Below are positions 50,325-58,554 of a stretch of 64,000 bases of DNA, piece by piece. The notes below the pieces were generated by a model that was not told the DNA's origin, did no database searches, and saw only the letters and a program-made list of their open reading frames with translations. This DNA comes from JBCAXA01 sp038534295 (lineage in GTDB: Bacteria > Pseudomonadota > Gammaproteobacteria > Steroidobacterales > Woeseiaceae). The stretch lies in the NCBI GenBank assembly GCA_038534295.1, contig JBCAXA010000002.1:186001-250000 (forward strand), written 5' to 3'. How positions within the stretch are numbered: position 1 is the first letter of the stretch; the number at the start of each line of letters is the position of its first letter. The translations under genes and the position numbers were made by a program.

Positions 50325-50915
50325 GTGACCACCTGGAAGCCAATTCGGTATGCGATAGGTGTTGCATTTGTAACCCTAGTGGTCGGTTGTGCCAAAGAGC
50401 CACAGCCGCGCACTGTATCGGACTTTTTGGACGACCCAATCGGTTTGGAAGCAACGCTTGCGCGCTGCAACGCCAATCGTAGTCGCACGCGCGGCGAGCC
50501 GGAGTGCAAGAACGCGCGGGAAGCAAACAAACGCCTTGCCGCCGATCGCGAAGCGGAGCTGCAGGCACGCTTCGAGGCAGAAAGCCAGCGCAAGCTCGAG
50601 CAGATTCGCGCGCGTAATGAGGCGGCCGAAGCCGCGCGTCGGCGCGCCGAGGAAGCCGCACGATTGCGCGAAGAACTGGCGTACGAGCAGCAGTTCCAGG
50701 CCGGCCCTGACGACGATCCGTCGGGGGCTGTACCAGCGCCCAGCGGCGAGGTGGTTGGAGCACCGGCTGGTGACATTGCGCAACCGATCACTGAGCAGCC
50801 AGTCGACGATGCCGACGAGCCGCCAGCCGGAAACGACCCCGAAGCTGCCAGCCTCGACGAATTGCGCGAGGAACTGGACCGGCGCAATCAGGAAGCCAAG
50901 AACGGTCAGCGCTAA
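50325..50915 (+). CDS. EexN-family lipoprotein
   Basis: The 196-residue product has a lipoprotein signal peptide ending VVGC (Cys22). The RTVSDFLDDPIGLEATLARCN segment followed by ECKNAREANKR carries the paired cysteines typical of EexN-type lipoproteins, which are linked to entry exclusion in conjugative systems but are also common on chromosomes. A long charged helix and an acidic, Pro-rich tail follow. The start is a GTG, with a hairpin in the leader. No conjugation genes are near, so an entry-exclusion role is not supported here. Confidence 0.82.
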   Translation: MTTWKPIRYAIGVAFVTLVVGCAKEPQPRTVSDFLDDPIGLEATLARCNANRSRTRGEPECKNAREANKRLAADREAELQARFEAESQRKLEQIRARNEAAEAARRRAEEAARLREELAYEQQFQAGPDDDPSGAVPAPSGEVVGAPAGDIAQPITEQPVDDADEPPAGNDPEAASLDELREELDRRNQEAKNGQR

Positions 50916-50941
50916 CGGCGCGCAACGTTTGCTTTGTGTCG

Positions 50942-51712
50942 CTAGTTTTCGTTGTCATCGAGCGGCGCTTCACCAATTCCGAAGGTAACTAGACCATCGT
51001 CGTTATCCGACGCTCGTTCGGTCTTGGCGACGTTCGCGTCGTACCCGCCAAACAAATCCATTAAGCGTTGTGCGCTCGCCGGAAGGGCACTTGCATCGAC
51101 GGTCGGTTTGAACGGTGGCTCAAAACCGGCATTGCGGTAAAAGCTTGCCGTGTTGCGTGACTCGATACGAATCAACATTCCATCGAGCGCAACACCAGCA
51201 AACAAGCCTTCGGCGACGGCGTAACTGATCACAGCGGCATCGCTAGCGAAATCACTCGCCGCGCCGGTTTTTCGGCCGAACGGGCCCGCGGCGACCGAGG
51301 CGTCAGCGCCTAGCGTTAGGCCGCGTTTTTGCAACGCGTCGACGGCTTCCGCATCGCGAAAAATCAGCACGAGTTCGAGGGCTTGCACACCGGCTTGCCA
51401 GCCAAAGCTCCCACCGGACGCGGTGATAAAGACCGGCGGTTGCCAGCGTCCGTCCGCGCCGCGGCGCAGCAAAACGCCGCGTCCGTAGCTGCCGGCGACG
51501 GCGAAGCCCGCCTTAATGAGCTGCGGCACGACGACCACGCCAGCGGAGTCGGCGATTAGGCGTTCGGGTAGCTCACCGCCAATGCCGGTTTTCAGTCGTT
51601 GCCAGCTCAGCGCAGCGTTGTCGAGACGGATGTCGAGCCGCGATTCCGCGGCAACGGCCGCGCTCATCAATGCCAGTATGAGCGTTACTAAAATCTGTCG
51701 AGGTTGGTTCAT
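50942..51712 (-). CDS. SYLF (YSC84-type) lipid-binding domain protein
   Basis: This 256-residue protein has a signal peptide (1 to about 22) and a SYLF domain. DSAGVVVVPQLIKAGFAVAGSYGRGVLL followed by FITASGGSFGWQAGVQA are the family's hallmarks, and GLFAGVALDGMLI ends it. SYLF proteins bind phospholipids. It is periplasmic or surface-associated. Its start overlaps the stop of the M48 protease gene by 4 bp, forming an operon lemA - M48 protease - SYLF. The last 30 residues are acidic and variable. Confidence 0.92.
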   Translation of the reverse strand: MNQPRQILVTLILALMSAAVAAESRLDIRLDNAALSWQRLKTGIGGELPERLIADSAGVVVVPQLIKAGFAVAGSYGRGVLLRRGADGRWQPPVFITASGGSFGWQAGVQALELVLIFRDAEAVDALQKRGLTLGADASVAAGPFGRKTGAASDFASDAAVISYAVAEGLFAGVALDGMLIRIESRNTASFYRNAGFEPPFKPTVDASALPASAQRLMDLFGGYDANVAKTERASDNDDGLVTFGIGEAPLDDNEN

Positions 51713-53655
51713 GTAGCGTTTTCCTTAGCGAGCAGCGGCGGTAGGGGGCACTGCAGCACCGCAGCCGTTGCGCGCAACAGCTCAGCCTCGGCAACGGTGA
51801 GCCCGCCATCGCTCGCCGCGGACTTGACGAGTGCACCGAGCAGCTGCCGCTTACTGGCGGCATCAGTGCCGTTCAGCGCTCGTAGAGACGCGTCGGTCTG
51901 TTCGACCCAGTTGCCGGGCGGGTCGAGCTCGGCCCAGGCCTCACGTTCAGCGGAACGTAGCGGCAACGCCGCGAGACCTACTTGGTAGGCTCGTGCGGCT
52001 TCCGCTTCGCTGTCGTGGCCGCGGTAGGCGAAGACCGCAAGCAGCGTTCGCGCCGCTTTTTTCAATCGCGTTGAGCCGGCTAATCGTCGGCCGCCCATGA
52101 GTTGACGACGCGGCTGTTGGGCATCGCGCAACTGATGCTGCAAGACGCGAGCGAAGGCGAACTCGAACAGCTCGATGTGGCCATCGACCAAGATCAGTTC
52201 CTCGATAAGGTCAATCAGGAACTCTACTTGTGCGGCAGGGCGTTTTTTTAATGCCGGAAACGCCATCTCGAGCAGCGGCAGCCGATAATGCGGCCCAAGA
52301 CTCGCGAACTCGTCGTACAGCTCGGCGACTCGTCGAGCGCGAAGATCGCCAAGGCGCGCACCCAATAGCGCGAGCTGACGACTTCGTTCTGGCGCGTCGG
52401 CATCGAGCACCAACGCGAGAGCGAGCAGCGCCGATTGGTCACGTGAATGCGCCGCCGCGTCCAGCAACTCGGGCACGGAGCGACGCAAGCGACCGGCGAA
52501 TTCGATGTGCCGTTCGCCCGGTTGGCCGCTTTCGCTCAGCCACGCCGCCGCGTCGACCGGTCGCTCGCCGGCGAAACCGGCGATCGGCGCTTCGTTGGGA
52601 TCGTCGTCGCCGACCGACCGGCTGGGGTGCGGCGCCTCGCGCCGCGTTGCGTCAAACGACGGGTCCAAGGCGGCGATGCGCTCCTCGAGCGGTGGATGCG
52701 TCGCCAGCAATCCGGACAGCATGCGCTGGCCGTTGGCAAACAGCATATGGCTGATTTCTTCGGCATCCGCGCTGATAATTCTCGAGCCAGCCGAGTAGCC
52801 GCCGATCTTTTTCAGCGCGCCAGCAATTCCGTCGGTTTGCCGTGTGAACTGCACCGCCGACGCATCGGCCAGAAACTCGCGTTGCCGAGATACGCCCGCT
52901 TTGATGAGCCGCCCGGCGAATACCCCGGCGTAGCCGATGATAAAGAGCGCAAGTCCAATGCCCAACGCCGCGGCCGCGCCGCCGCCGCGATTCGATGAGC
53001 TCGAGCGGCCGCCATGTCGTGTGCTGCGCAATATGATGCGACCGATCATGCCGATTGCGAGGATGCCAAACAGAATGCCCATGAGTCGGACATTCAGGCG
53101 CATGTCGCCGTTCAATATGTGGCTAAACTCATGCGCGATGACGCCCTGCAGTTCGTCGCGCGACAGTGTGTCGAGAGCGCCGCGCGTCACCGCAACCGCC
53201 GCATCTTCAGTGCCGTAACCGGCGGCGAACGCGTTAATGGCGCTCTCGTTCTCGAGCACAAAAATATCCGGTACCGGCATGCCGGAAGCGATCGCCATCT
53301 CCTCGACGACGTTGCGCAGTCGGCGCAACGCCAGGTCGTCACTATCGGCCGCGAGTTGCGTGGCGCCAAGATCGAGTGCGACGCGTGCACCGCCGCCAGA
53401 CAGTCGTGCGATCTTGTAGGCACTGGCCAAGCCGATGAAACCGCCCGTACCCAGCGCCGTGCCGCCGAGCAGGTACGCGTTGTCCGCCAGCGAACCAAGA
53501 CCAATACCGGTTGACGAGGTGACGATGTCCTGTGAGAAGACGGCGGCAACAACCGCCGTTACCAGTGCAATGATGATCAGGACGGCCAGTGAGTACACAA
53601 CGACCAACCGCCGCGTCATGCGGCGCGTGCGGTCCTGCGCCTCGAAAAAATTCAT
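51709..53655 (-). CDS. M48-family membrane metalloprotease (HtpX-like)
   Basis: The 648-residue protein has two N-terminal helices (about 18-41 and 60-80), the zinc motif HEFSH (His175, Glu176, His179) and two more helices (about 196-215 and 230-255). The metal ligand Glu is in SRQREFLADASAVQFTR. The C-terminal 350 residues are a helical, Ala/Leu-rich extension not found in E. coli HtpX, which is about 290 residues long. It lies between lemA and the SYLF gene, a grouping seen in other Proteobacteria, and probably acts in inner-membrane quality control. Confidence 0.93.
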   Translation of the reverse strand: MNFFEAQDRTRRMTRRLVVVYSLAVLIIIALVTAVVAAVFSQDIVTSSTGIGLGSLADNAYLLGGTALGTGGFIGLASAYKIARLSGGGARVALDLGATQLAADSDDLALRRLRNVVEEMAIASGMPVPDIFVLENESAINAFAAGYGTEDAAVAVTRGALDTLSRDELQGVIAHEFSHILNGDMRLNVRLMGILFGILAIGMIGRIILRSTRHGGRSSSSNRGGGAAAALGIGLALFIIGYAGVFAGRLIKAGVSRQREFLADASAVQFTRQTDGIAGALKKIGGYSAGSRIISADAEEISHMLFANGQRMLSGLLATHPPLEERIAALDPSFDATRREAPHPSRSVGDDDPNEAPIAGFAGERPVDAAAWLSESGQPGERHIEFAGRLRRSVPELLDAAAHSRDQSALLALALVLDADAPERSRQLALLGARLGDLRARRVAELYDEFASLGPHYRLPLLEMAFPALKKRPAAQVEFLIDLIEELILVDGHIELFEFAFARVLQHQLRDAQQPRRQLMGGRRLAGSTRLKKAARTLLAVFAYRGHDSEAEAARAYQVGLAALPLRSAEREAWAELDPPGNWVEQTDASLRALNGTDAASKRQLLGALVKSAASDGGLTVAEAELLRATAAVLQCPLPPLLAKENAT

Positions 53656-53703
53656 CCGCGAACCCTGACTATGTCACGGTCCCGATCTCGCACCGGTGCC
53701 TAC

Positions 53704-54294
53704 CTAACTGAACGAGACGTTGGGGACCGCGCGTTTTTCTTCAGATTCGATCTCGAGGTGGGATGCGGCATCGAAGCTGAACATGCCGGCGAGAATGTTG
53801 TTCGGAAAGTTCTCGCGCGTGATGTTGTAGTTCATGACGGCGTCATTGAATGCCTGCCGTGCGAACGCGACCTTGTTTTCGGTCGTCGCGAGTTCTTCCT
53901 GAAAGTGCATCATGTTTTCGTTCGCTTTCAGGTCTGGATAGGCCTCGGCGAGCGCGAACAGCCGACCGAGCGCCGCGCCGAGCCCACTCTCGGCCGCACC
54001 CAGTTCGGCGATCAAGGCAGCATTCGCAGGATCGCCCTTGGCTGCGTTCAAGCCGGATACTGCCTGGTTGCGCGCGGAGATGACGGCGTCGAGTGTCTCG
54101 CGTTCGTGTTTCATGTAGCCTTTGACCGCCTCGACGAGGTTGGGAATCAGGTCATGGCGGCGCGTTAGCTGCACGTCGATCTGCGAGAAGGCGTTTTTGA
54201 CTCGATTCTTATCACTGACCAGTCGGTTGTAGATCACAACCCCGAAAATCACGATGGCCACAATGACGCCGAGAAAGATCAGAAAGCCAGTCAT
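53704..54294 (-). CDS. lemA: LemA family protein
   Basis: This 196-residue membrane protein has an N-terminal transmembrane helix (about 3-24) followed by the LemA domain. NRLVSDKNRVKNAFSQIDVQLTRRHDLIPNLVEAVKGY is its signature (seen in two adjacent parts). The ATG at 54294 is preceded by AGGAG; a longer frame to 54543 is not supported. The start codon overlaps the start of the divergent apbE. It is the first gene of lemA-M48-SYLF. The role of LemA is not well defined; the M48 link suggests a shared proteolysis or membrane-stress function. Confidence 0.95.
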   Translation of the reverse strand: MTGFLIFLGVIVAIVIFGVVIYNRLVSDKNRVKNAFSQIDVQLTRRHDLIPNLVEAVKGYMKHERETLDAVISARNQAVSGLNAAKGDPANAALIAELGAAESGLGAALGRLFALAEAYPDLKANENMMHFQEELATTENKVAFARQAFNDAVMNYNITRENFPNNILAGMFSFDAASHLEIESEEKRAVPNVSFS

Positions 54295-55336
54295 GTTTGG
54301 CGGCTCCTTTGCCCTGCTATTACAACAGGATAGCGTTTGGCCAGGACACAGGCTAGCGTTCGGTCTCGCGCTGCTGTTGACCGCGTGGGCGAACGCGTTG
54401 GCAGAGGACTGGACGACGCGCGACGCCGCACTGATGGGTACGCGGATCAGCGTAACGGTAGCCGGTACCGAATCGGCCAAGGCGAACGAGGCGATTGACG
54501 CCGCGTTGGCCGAGATTGGTCGTATCGAACAGCTGATGAGCACTTACATCGAGGACAGCACGATTTCGGCGATCAATCGCCACGCCGACAAGCAGGCGGT
54601 TGCGGCCGGTGAGGAGTTGTTCGGTCTAATTGCAACGGCGATCCGTTTTTCCGAACTGTCGGGAGGCGCGTTCGACATTACCTACGATTCGGTCGGGCAG
54701 CACTACGATTTTCGCGCCGGCAAGCGACCGGACGACGCTACGACCGAGCGCGAACGTGCCTTGATCGATTTTCGTCAGCTCGAACTCGATGGCGATGCGT
54801 TCACGGTGCGGTTTGCGCGTTCCGGCGTACGAATCAATCTGGGCGGCATCGCAAAGGGCTACGCGGTCGAGCGTGCGGTTGACGTGTTGCGCCGATTTGG
54901 CGTGACCAACGCGATGGTCTCGGCCGGCGGTGACACACGACTGCTCGGTGATCGCCTCGGTCAACCGTGGGTCGTAGGCATCCAAAATCCGCGGTCCGAA
55001 GACGGCGTCGCCGTACGCCTCGGCTTGGCCGATGAGGCTATCTCGACGTCGGGCGACTACGAGCGTTTTTTCGAAGCAGATGGCGTGCGTTATCACCATA
55101 TCGTTTCGCCACAATCGGGCCGCCCGGCCAAGGGCGTGCACAGCACCAGCGTGATTGGCCCTGATGGCGTCTGGACCGACGCTTTATCGACGACGGTGTT
55201 TGTCTTGGGAGTTGCCGAGGGGCTCGCGTTGATCGAGCAACTCCCGAAATACGAGGCAATCGTCGTCGATGATCGCCAACGGCTGCACTATTCGCGCGGG
55301 TTAGCGCCTCCGGAAACCGACCCTGTCGCCGAATAG
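54293..55336 (+). CDS. apbE: FAD:protein FMN transferase
   Basis: ApbE attaches FMN covalently to Thr residues of periplasmic flavoproteins such as NqrB, NqrC and RnfG. The product (347 residues from ATG 54293) has a hydrophobic export segment ending ANALAE, the NRHADKQAV region, GGIAKGYAVERAVDVL, SAGGDTRLLG and the C-terminal ISTSGDYERFF and SPQSGRPA motifs. The ATG overlaps the divergent lemA start, so its true start could lie a few codons downstream, but no good alternative exists. No Rnf or Nqr gene is in view. Confidence 0.93.
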   Translation: MFGGSFALLLQQDSVWPGHRLAFGLALLLTAWANALAEDWTTRDAALMGTRISVTVAGTESAKANEAIDAALAEIGRIEQLMSTYIEDSTISAINRHADKQAVAAGEELFGLIATAIRFSELSGGAFDITYDSVGQHYDFRAGKRPDDATTERERALIDFRQLELDGDAFTVRFARSGVRINLGGIAKGYAVERAVDVLRRFGVTNAMVSAGGDTRLLGDRLGQPWVVGIQNPRSEDGVAVRLGLADEAISTSGDYERFFEADGVRYHHIVSPQSGRPAKGVHSTSVIGPDGVWTDALSTTVFVLGVAEGLALIEQLPKYEAIVVDDRQRLHYSRGLAPPETDPVAE

Positions 55337-55500
55337 AGACAGTTTAGCTTTATTTTTCAGCGAGTTACGATAATTCTGAGCTGATCGACCGCTGTCCAGA
55401 ACGTGCGGTTGGTCACGTTGGCCGAATCGGCCAGCGACGGCTCGCGAAGGCGTCGACTGGATCAAGGAATTCAGCCCGCCAACCCGGTACAAAAGGGGAC

Positions 55501-55516
55501 TGTGACACTGATCACG
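55501..55516 (+). promoter_or_regulatory. CRP/Vfr-like binding site
   Basis: TGTGACACTGATCACG matches the TGTGA-N6-TCACA consensus in nine of ten specific positions. A TATTAT box at 55542-55547 predicts a start near 55554. That would put the site about 45 bp upstream, close to the usual class II spacing. It is the only strong regulatory site seen upstream of the TlpA-TPR-ExbB/D operon. Confidence 0.6.
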
Positions 55517-55621
55517 GCCACAGACCGGCACAGGTTGCGAATATTATGTTCGCTCGTTGCCGGTCCCTTTTCGTCTTGACCCGGGTAGCGAACAGCCGGG
55601 CCTGAAACGGGAACTCGTAGC

Positions 55622-56125
55622 ATGAAAAAATTTCTCAATCGCGCGTGCCGCGCCACGCTGATCCTGCTGCTGCCGGCTATCGCCGCCGCTGATATTGCCG
55701 ACGAGCGCACGGCGCCGAACTTCACGCTCGAAAGCTTCAGTGGCGAGACCTTGAGTCTCGACAGCTTCCGCGGCGACGTCGTGATGATCAATTTCTGGGC
55801 GACGTGGTGCGGACCGTGTCGCGAAGAGATGCCGATCCTCGATGAGCTTTACAGTCGCTACCAGCGGGCCGGGTTTCAGCTTCTCGGCGTCAACATCGAC
55901 GACGAGCCGCAGCGCGCGAAAGACATGATCGCCGAATTGGGCGTGAGCTTTCCGGTGCTGTTCGATAGCAGTAAAGAAGTCAGCGAACTCTATGCCGTCC
56001 AAGCCATGCCGGTTTCTGTCATGGTCGATCGCGACGGCGTGATTCGCTACGTACACCATGGCTACAAGCCTGGTTACGAGGACAAATACCTGGACCAGAT
56101 TCGCGAGTTGATTCGCGAGCGTTAA
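55622..56125 (+). CDS. TlpA-family periplasmic thiol-disulfide oxidoreductase
   Basis: This 167-residue thioredoxin-fold protein has a signal peptide (1-23, ending AIAAA) and the active site WATWCGPC (Cys63, Cys66), followed by a cis-Pro region QAMPVSVMVD. It is of TlpA/ResA type, so it probably reduces disulfides in the periplasm or assists cytochrome c maturation. Its stop touches the next ATG frame. It is the first gene of the TPR/ExbB/ExbD operon, and may keep cysteines of the envelope proteins reduced, though the next proteins hold few cysteines. Confidence 0.94.
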   Translation: MKKFLNRACRATLILLLPAIAAADIADERTAPNFTLESFSGETLSLDSFRGDVVMINFWATWCGPCREEMPILDELYSRYQRAGFQLLGVNIDDEPQRAKDMIAELGVSFPVLFDSSKEVSELYAVQAMPVSVMVDRDGVIRYVHHGYKPGYEDKYLDQIRELIRER

Positions 56126-56163
56126 TGACGCAACGCCGGCGTCCCTTGTCGGGAGTGAACACG

Positions 56164-56688
56164 TTGAAAACTTTGCAGCTTGCCCTTTTTCTGGTGTGCC
56201 TAGGCTGTTTCTCCGTTGCGTCGACGCAAGCGGACACCACCGATACCGGTCTCGACGCTGAAGTGCAGGCACTCAAGAAGCAGGTGTTGGATCTAAACCG
56301 AGACCTGTTCTTGCTCGAGGAAGAGTTGCTGTTCCCGGCGAACTCGCAGGTTGCGTTGTTCCTGTCGCTGGACGTCGGTGATTTCTTCGCCCTCGAATCG
56401 GTCAAGGTCGAGATCGACGGCAAAGAAGTCGCCCACTACCTGTATTCCGAACGTGAGGCAGAAGCCTTGTTGCGCGGTGGTGTGCATCGCGTCTTTCTTG
56501 GCAACCTAAAGGCCGGCGAGCACGAGCTGGTCGCGTACTTTACGGGCCAGGGGCCACACGAACGGCAGTACAAACGTGGTGCGGATTACACGTTCACCAA
56601 GAAGCTCGGTGCGAAATACATGGAGTTGCGTATTTCGGACCGGCAGAGCAAACAGCAGCCCGAGTTCTTTATTCAAGAATGGGAGTAG
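56164..56688 (+). CDS. secreted coiled-coil/beta protein of the TPR-ExbBD operon
   Basis: The 174-residue product from the TTG at 56164 has a clean signal peptide (MKTLQLALFLVCLGCFS, ending STQA). GGGAG lies 8 nt upstream. The ATG at 56125, overlapping the tlpA stop, would add 13 residues and has a weak ribosome binding site; both starts are possible. The mature protein has a short coiled coil (LDAEVQALKKQVLDLNRDL) and a beta domain with GDFFALESVKVEIDG and GEHELVAYFTGQGP. I do not recognise a named family. The location next to TPR and ExbBD genes indicates an envelope function. Confidence 0.8.
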   Translation: MKTLQLALFLVCLGCFSVASTQADTTDTGLDAEVQALKKQVLDLNRDLFLLEEELLFPANSQVALFLSLDVGDFFALESVKVEIDGKEVAHYLYSEREAEALLRGGVHRVFLGNLKAGEHELVAYFTGQGPHERQYKRGADYTFTKKLGAKYMELRISDRQSKQQPEFFIQEWE

Positions 56689-56691
56689 GGC

Positions 56692-58554
56692 GTGCCGCAG
56701 TGCTGCCGAAAAGTATTGGCGCTAAGCGCTGCGCTCATCGCGCTAACGCTAGCCACCGCGCCCGCCGGCGCCGTTGATCCGATCAAGGTCGCGGACCCGT
56801 ATTACGGTCAGGCGCTGTTCAATTTCTACAAGGGCGAATTCTTCGACTCGATCATCGATCTGACCTCGGCATCTGCGCGTGATCGCCTGCCCAATCATGC
56901 CCAGGACGCCGAGCTGCTGCTCGGTGGGTTGTACCTGTCCTACGGCCTGCACGATGAAGCCGCGGACATATTTGATCGATTGCTGGCGACGCGCACCGAT
57001 CCGGCGGTGCGCAATCGGACGTGGTTTTTTCTGGCGAAGATTCGCTATCAGCGCGGCTTTCACGCCGAAGCGCTACGCGCGCTCGAGTCGATCGAAGGTC
57101 GTTTAGAGCCCGAGTTGCGTGCCGAGCAGCGCATGATGCACGCGCAAGTGCTCATGGAGCTCGAGCGTTACGATGAAGCGGCCAGGCTACTGGAAGGCTG
57201 GCGCGGTCCGTCGGAGTGGTACCACTTCGCCTCATACAACCTCGGCGTGGCGTACGTACGTGCCGGCAATGTCGAGGCGGGCGCGCGCATCCTCGAAGAG
57301 CTCGGTCGACGCGGCGGCGTCGATGTCGCCGAATTCCGCGCCTTGCAGGATCGGGCCAACGTGGCGTTGGGGTACGCCTACCTGCAAAACGAGCAGCCGG
57401 ACGATGCCAAAGAAGTCCTGCAGCGCGTTCGGCTCGAAGGGCCGTACTCGAACAAGGCCCTGCTCGGCGTTGGCTGGGCCGACGCTGAAAACGGCAACTA
57501 TCGGCGCGCACTGGTGCCGTGGCTCGAGCTGCGCGGTCGCGATTTGCTGGATTCGGCGGTGCAGGAATCGTTGTTGGCGATTCCGTTCGCCTATGGTCAG
57601 CTCGGCGCGAACAATGAAGCGGCGCAGCAGTACCTGCTTGCGATTGAGGCATATGTCGATGAGACCGTGCGGCTTGATGCGGCGATTGACCGCATTGAGT
57701 CTGGCGAGATCATTGCCGAATTGCTGGCCGCCGACATTGACAGCAACGCCGGTTGGTTTTGGCAGTTGGACCAAGTGCCAAACAGCTACGAGAGTCGCTA
57801 CCTTTATCATCTGTTGGCGTCGCACGAATTTCAGGAAGCGCTAAAGAACTTCCGCGACCTCGGCCAGCTTCGCGAGAACCTCAACGTCTGGCGGGAAAAT
57901 GTCCGCGTGTTCGAAGATATGCTGGACACACGGCAGCTCGCGTTTGTTGCGCGACTGCCAAAAGCCGTAGCGACCCTCGAAGACAACGATCTCGCGGACA
58001 TTCAGGCCCGCGCCGACGACCTAAAGTCACGGATCGGGACCATCGTCGCAAGCGACAACGTTGCAGCGATGGCGCCGGACAGCGAAACGCGGCTGTGGGA
58101 CGAAATCAACGATTACGGTGAGACGCCAGGTCTCGATGGTCCGTGGCCTGAAGCGGCCGACGCTCGCGACAAGCTGCGCCTTTTGCGTGGCGTGCTGCAA
58201 TGGGAAATGGAAAAACGCTTTCCGGCGCGCGTGTGGCAAGTTGAGAAGGACCTGCGCGACGTCAATCGGGCGCTCGAAGTGTCGCGTGACTTGAGTGCCA
58301 AGGTCGAATACGCGTTGGCCAACGAGCCGCAGCGCTTTGCGGACTTCAAGACGCGCATCGACGGCATTCAGCCGCGCTTAGACGCGTTGTCCAACGCGCT
58401 CGATGCGTTGCTGGTCAAGCAGCAACAGGTCGTTAATCGCATTGCTGTTGGTGAGCTCGAGGCACGCAAGCGGCGGCTCGACACCTATACCATCCAAGCG
58501 CGGTTTGCGTTGGCGTCAATTTACGATCGCGCGAGCGGCGGAGGTACAGACTGA
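56692..58554 (+). CDS. exported TPR protein 1
   Basis: The 620-residue protein has a signal peptide (1 to about 27, ending PAGA) and about eight TPR-like helical repeats over residues 30-360. Patterns such as AELLLGGLYLSYGLHDEAADIFDRL and LALGYAYLQNEQPDDAKEVL-like are seen. A longer helical, coiled-coil C-terminus (about 400-615) follows. The GTG at 56692 is preceded by GGAGTAGGG. The stop overlaps the next ATG (TGATG). Its place fits a periplasmic scaffold of the ExbB/D machine, like the TPR proteins of the Glt system. Confidence 0.88.
   Translation: MPQCCRKVLALSAALIALTLATAPAGAVDPIKVADPYYGQALFNFYKGEFFDSIIDLTSASARDRLPNHAQDAELLLGGLYLSYGLHDEAADIFDRLLATRTDPAVRNRTWFFLAKIRYQRGFHAEALRALESIEGRLEPELRAEQRMMHAQVLMELERYDEAARLLEGWRGPSEWYHFASYNLGVAYVRAGNVEAGARILEELGRRGGVDVAEFRALQDRANVALGYAYLQNEQPDDAKEVLQRVRLEGPYSNKALLGVGWADAENGNYRRALVPWLELRGRDLLDSAVQESLLAIPFAYGQLGANNEAAQQYLLAIEAYVDETVRLDAAIDRIESGEIIAELLAADIDSNAGWFWQLDQVPNSYESRYLYHLLASHEFQEALKNFRDLGQLRENLNVWRENVRVFEDMLDTRQLAFVARLPKAVATLEDNDLADIQARADDLKSRIGTIVASDNVAAMAPDSETRLWDEINDYGETPGLDGPWPEAADARDKLRLLRGVLQWEMEKRFPARVWQVEKDLRDVNRALEVSRDLSAKVEYALANEPQRFADFKTRIDGIQPRLDALSNALDALLVKQQQVVNRIAVGELEARKRRLDTYTIQARFALASIYDRASGGGTD

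Noticed and set aside
50084..50887. A 267-codon Ser/Arg-rich minus-strand frame.
   Set aside because: It is opposite the EexN-like lipoprotein, which has a lipobox and family cysteine motifs; low-complexity Ser/Ala sequence is typical of a shadow.
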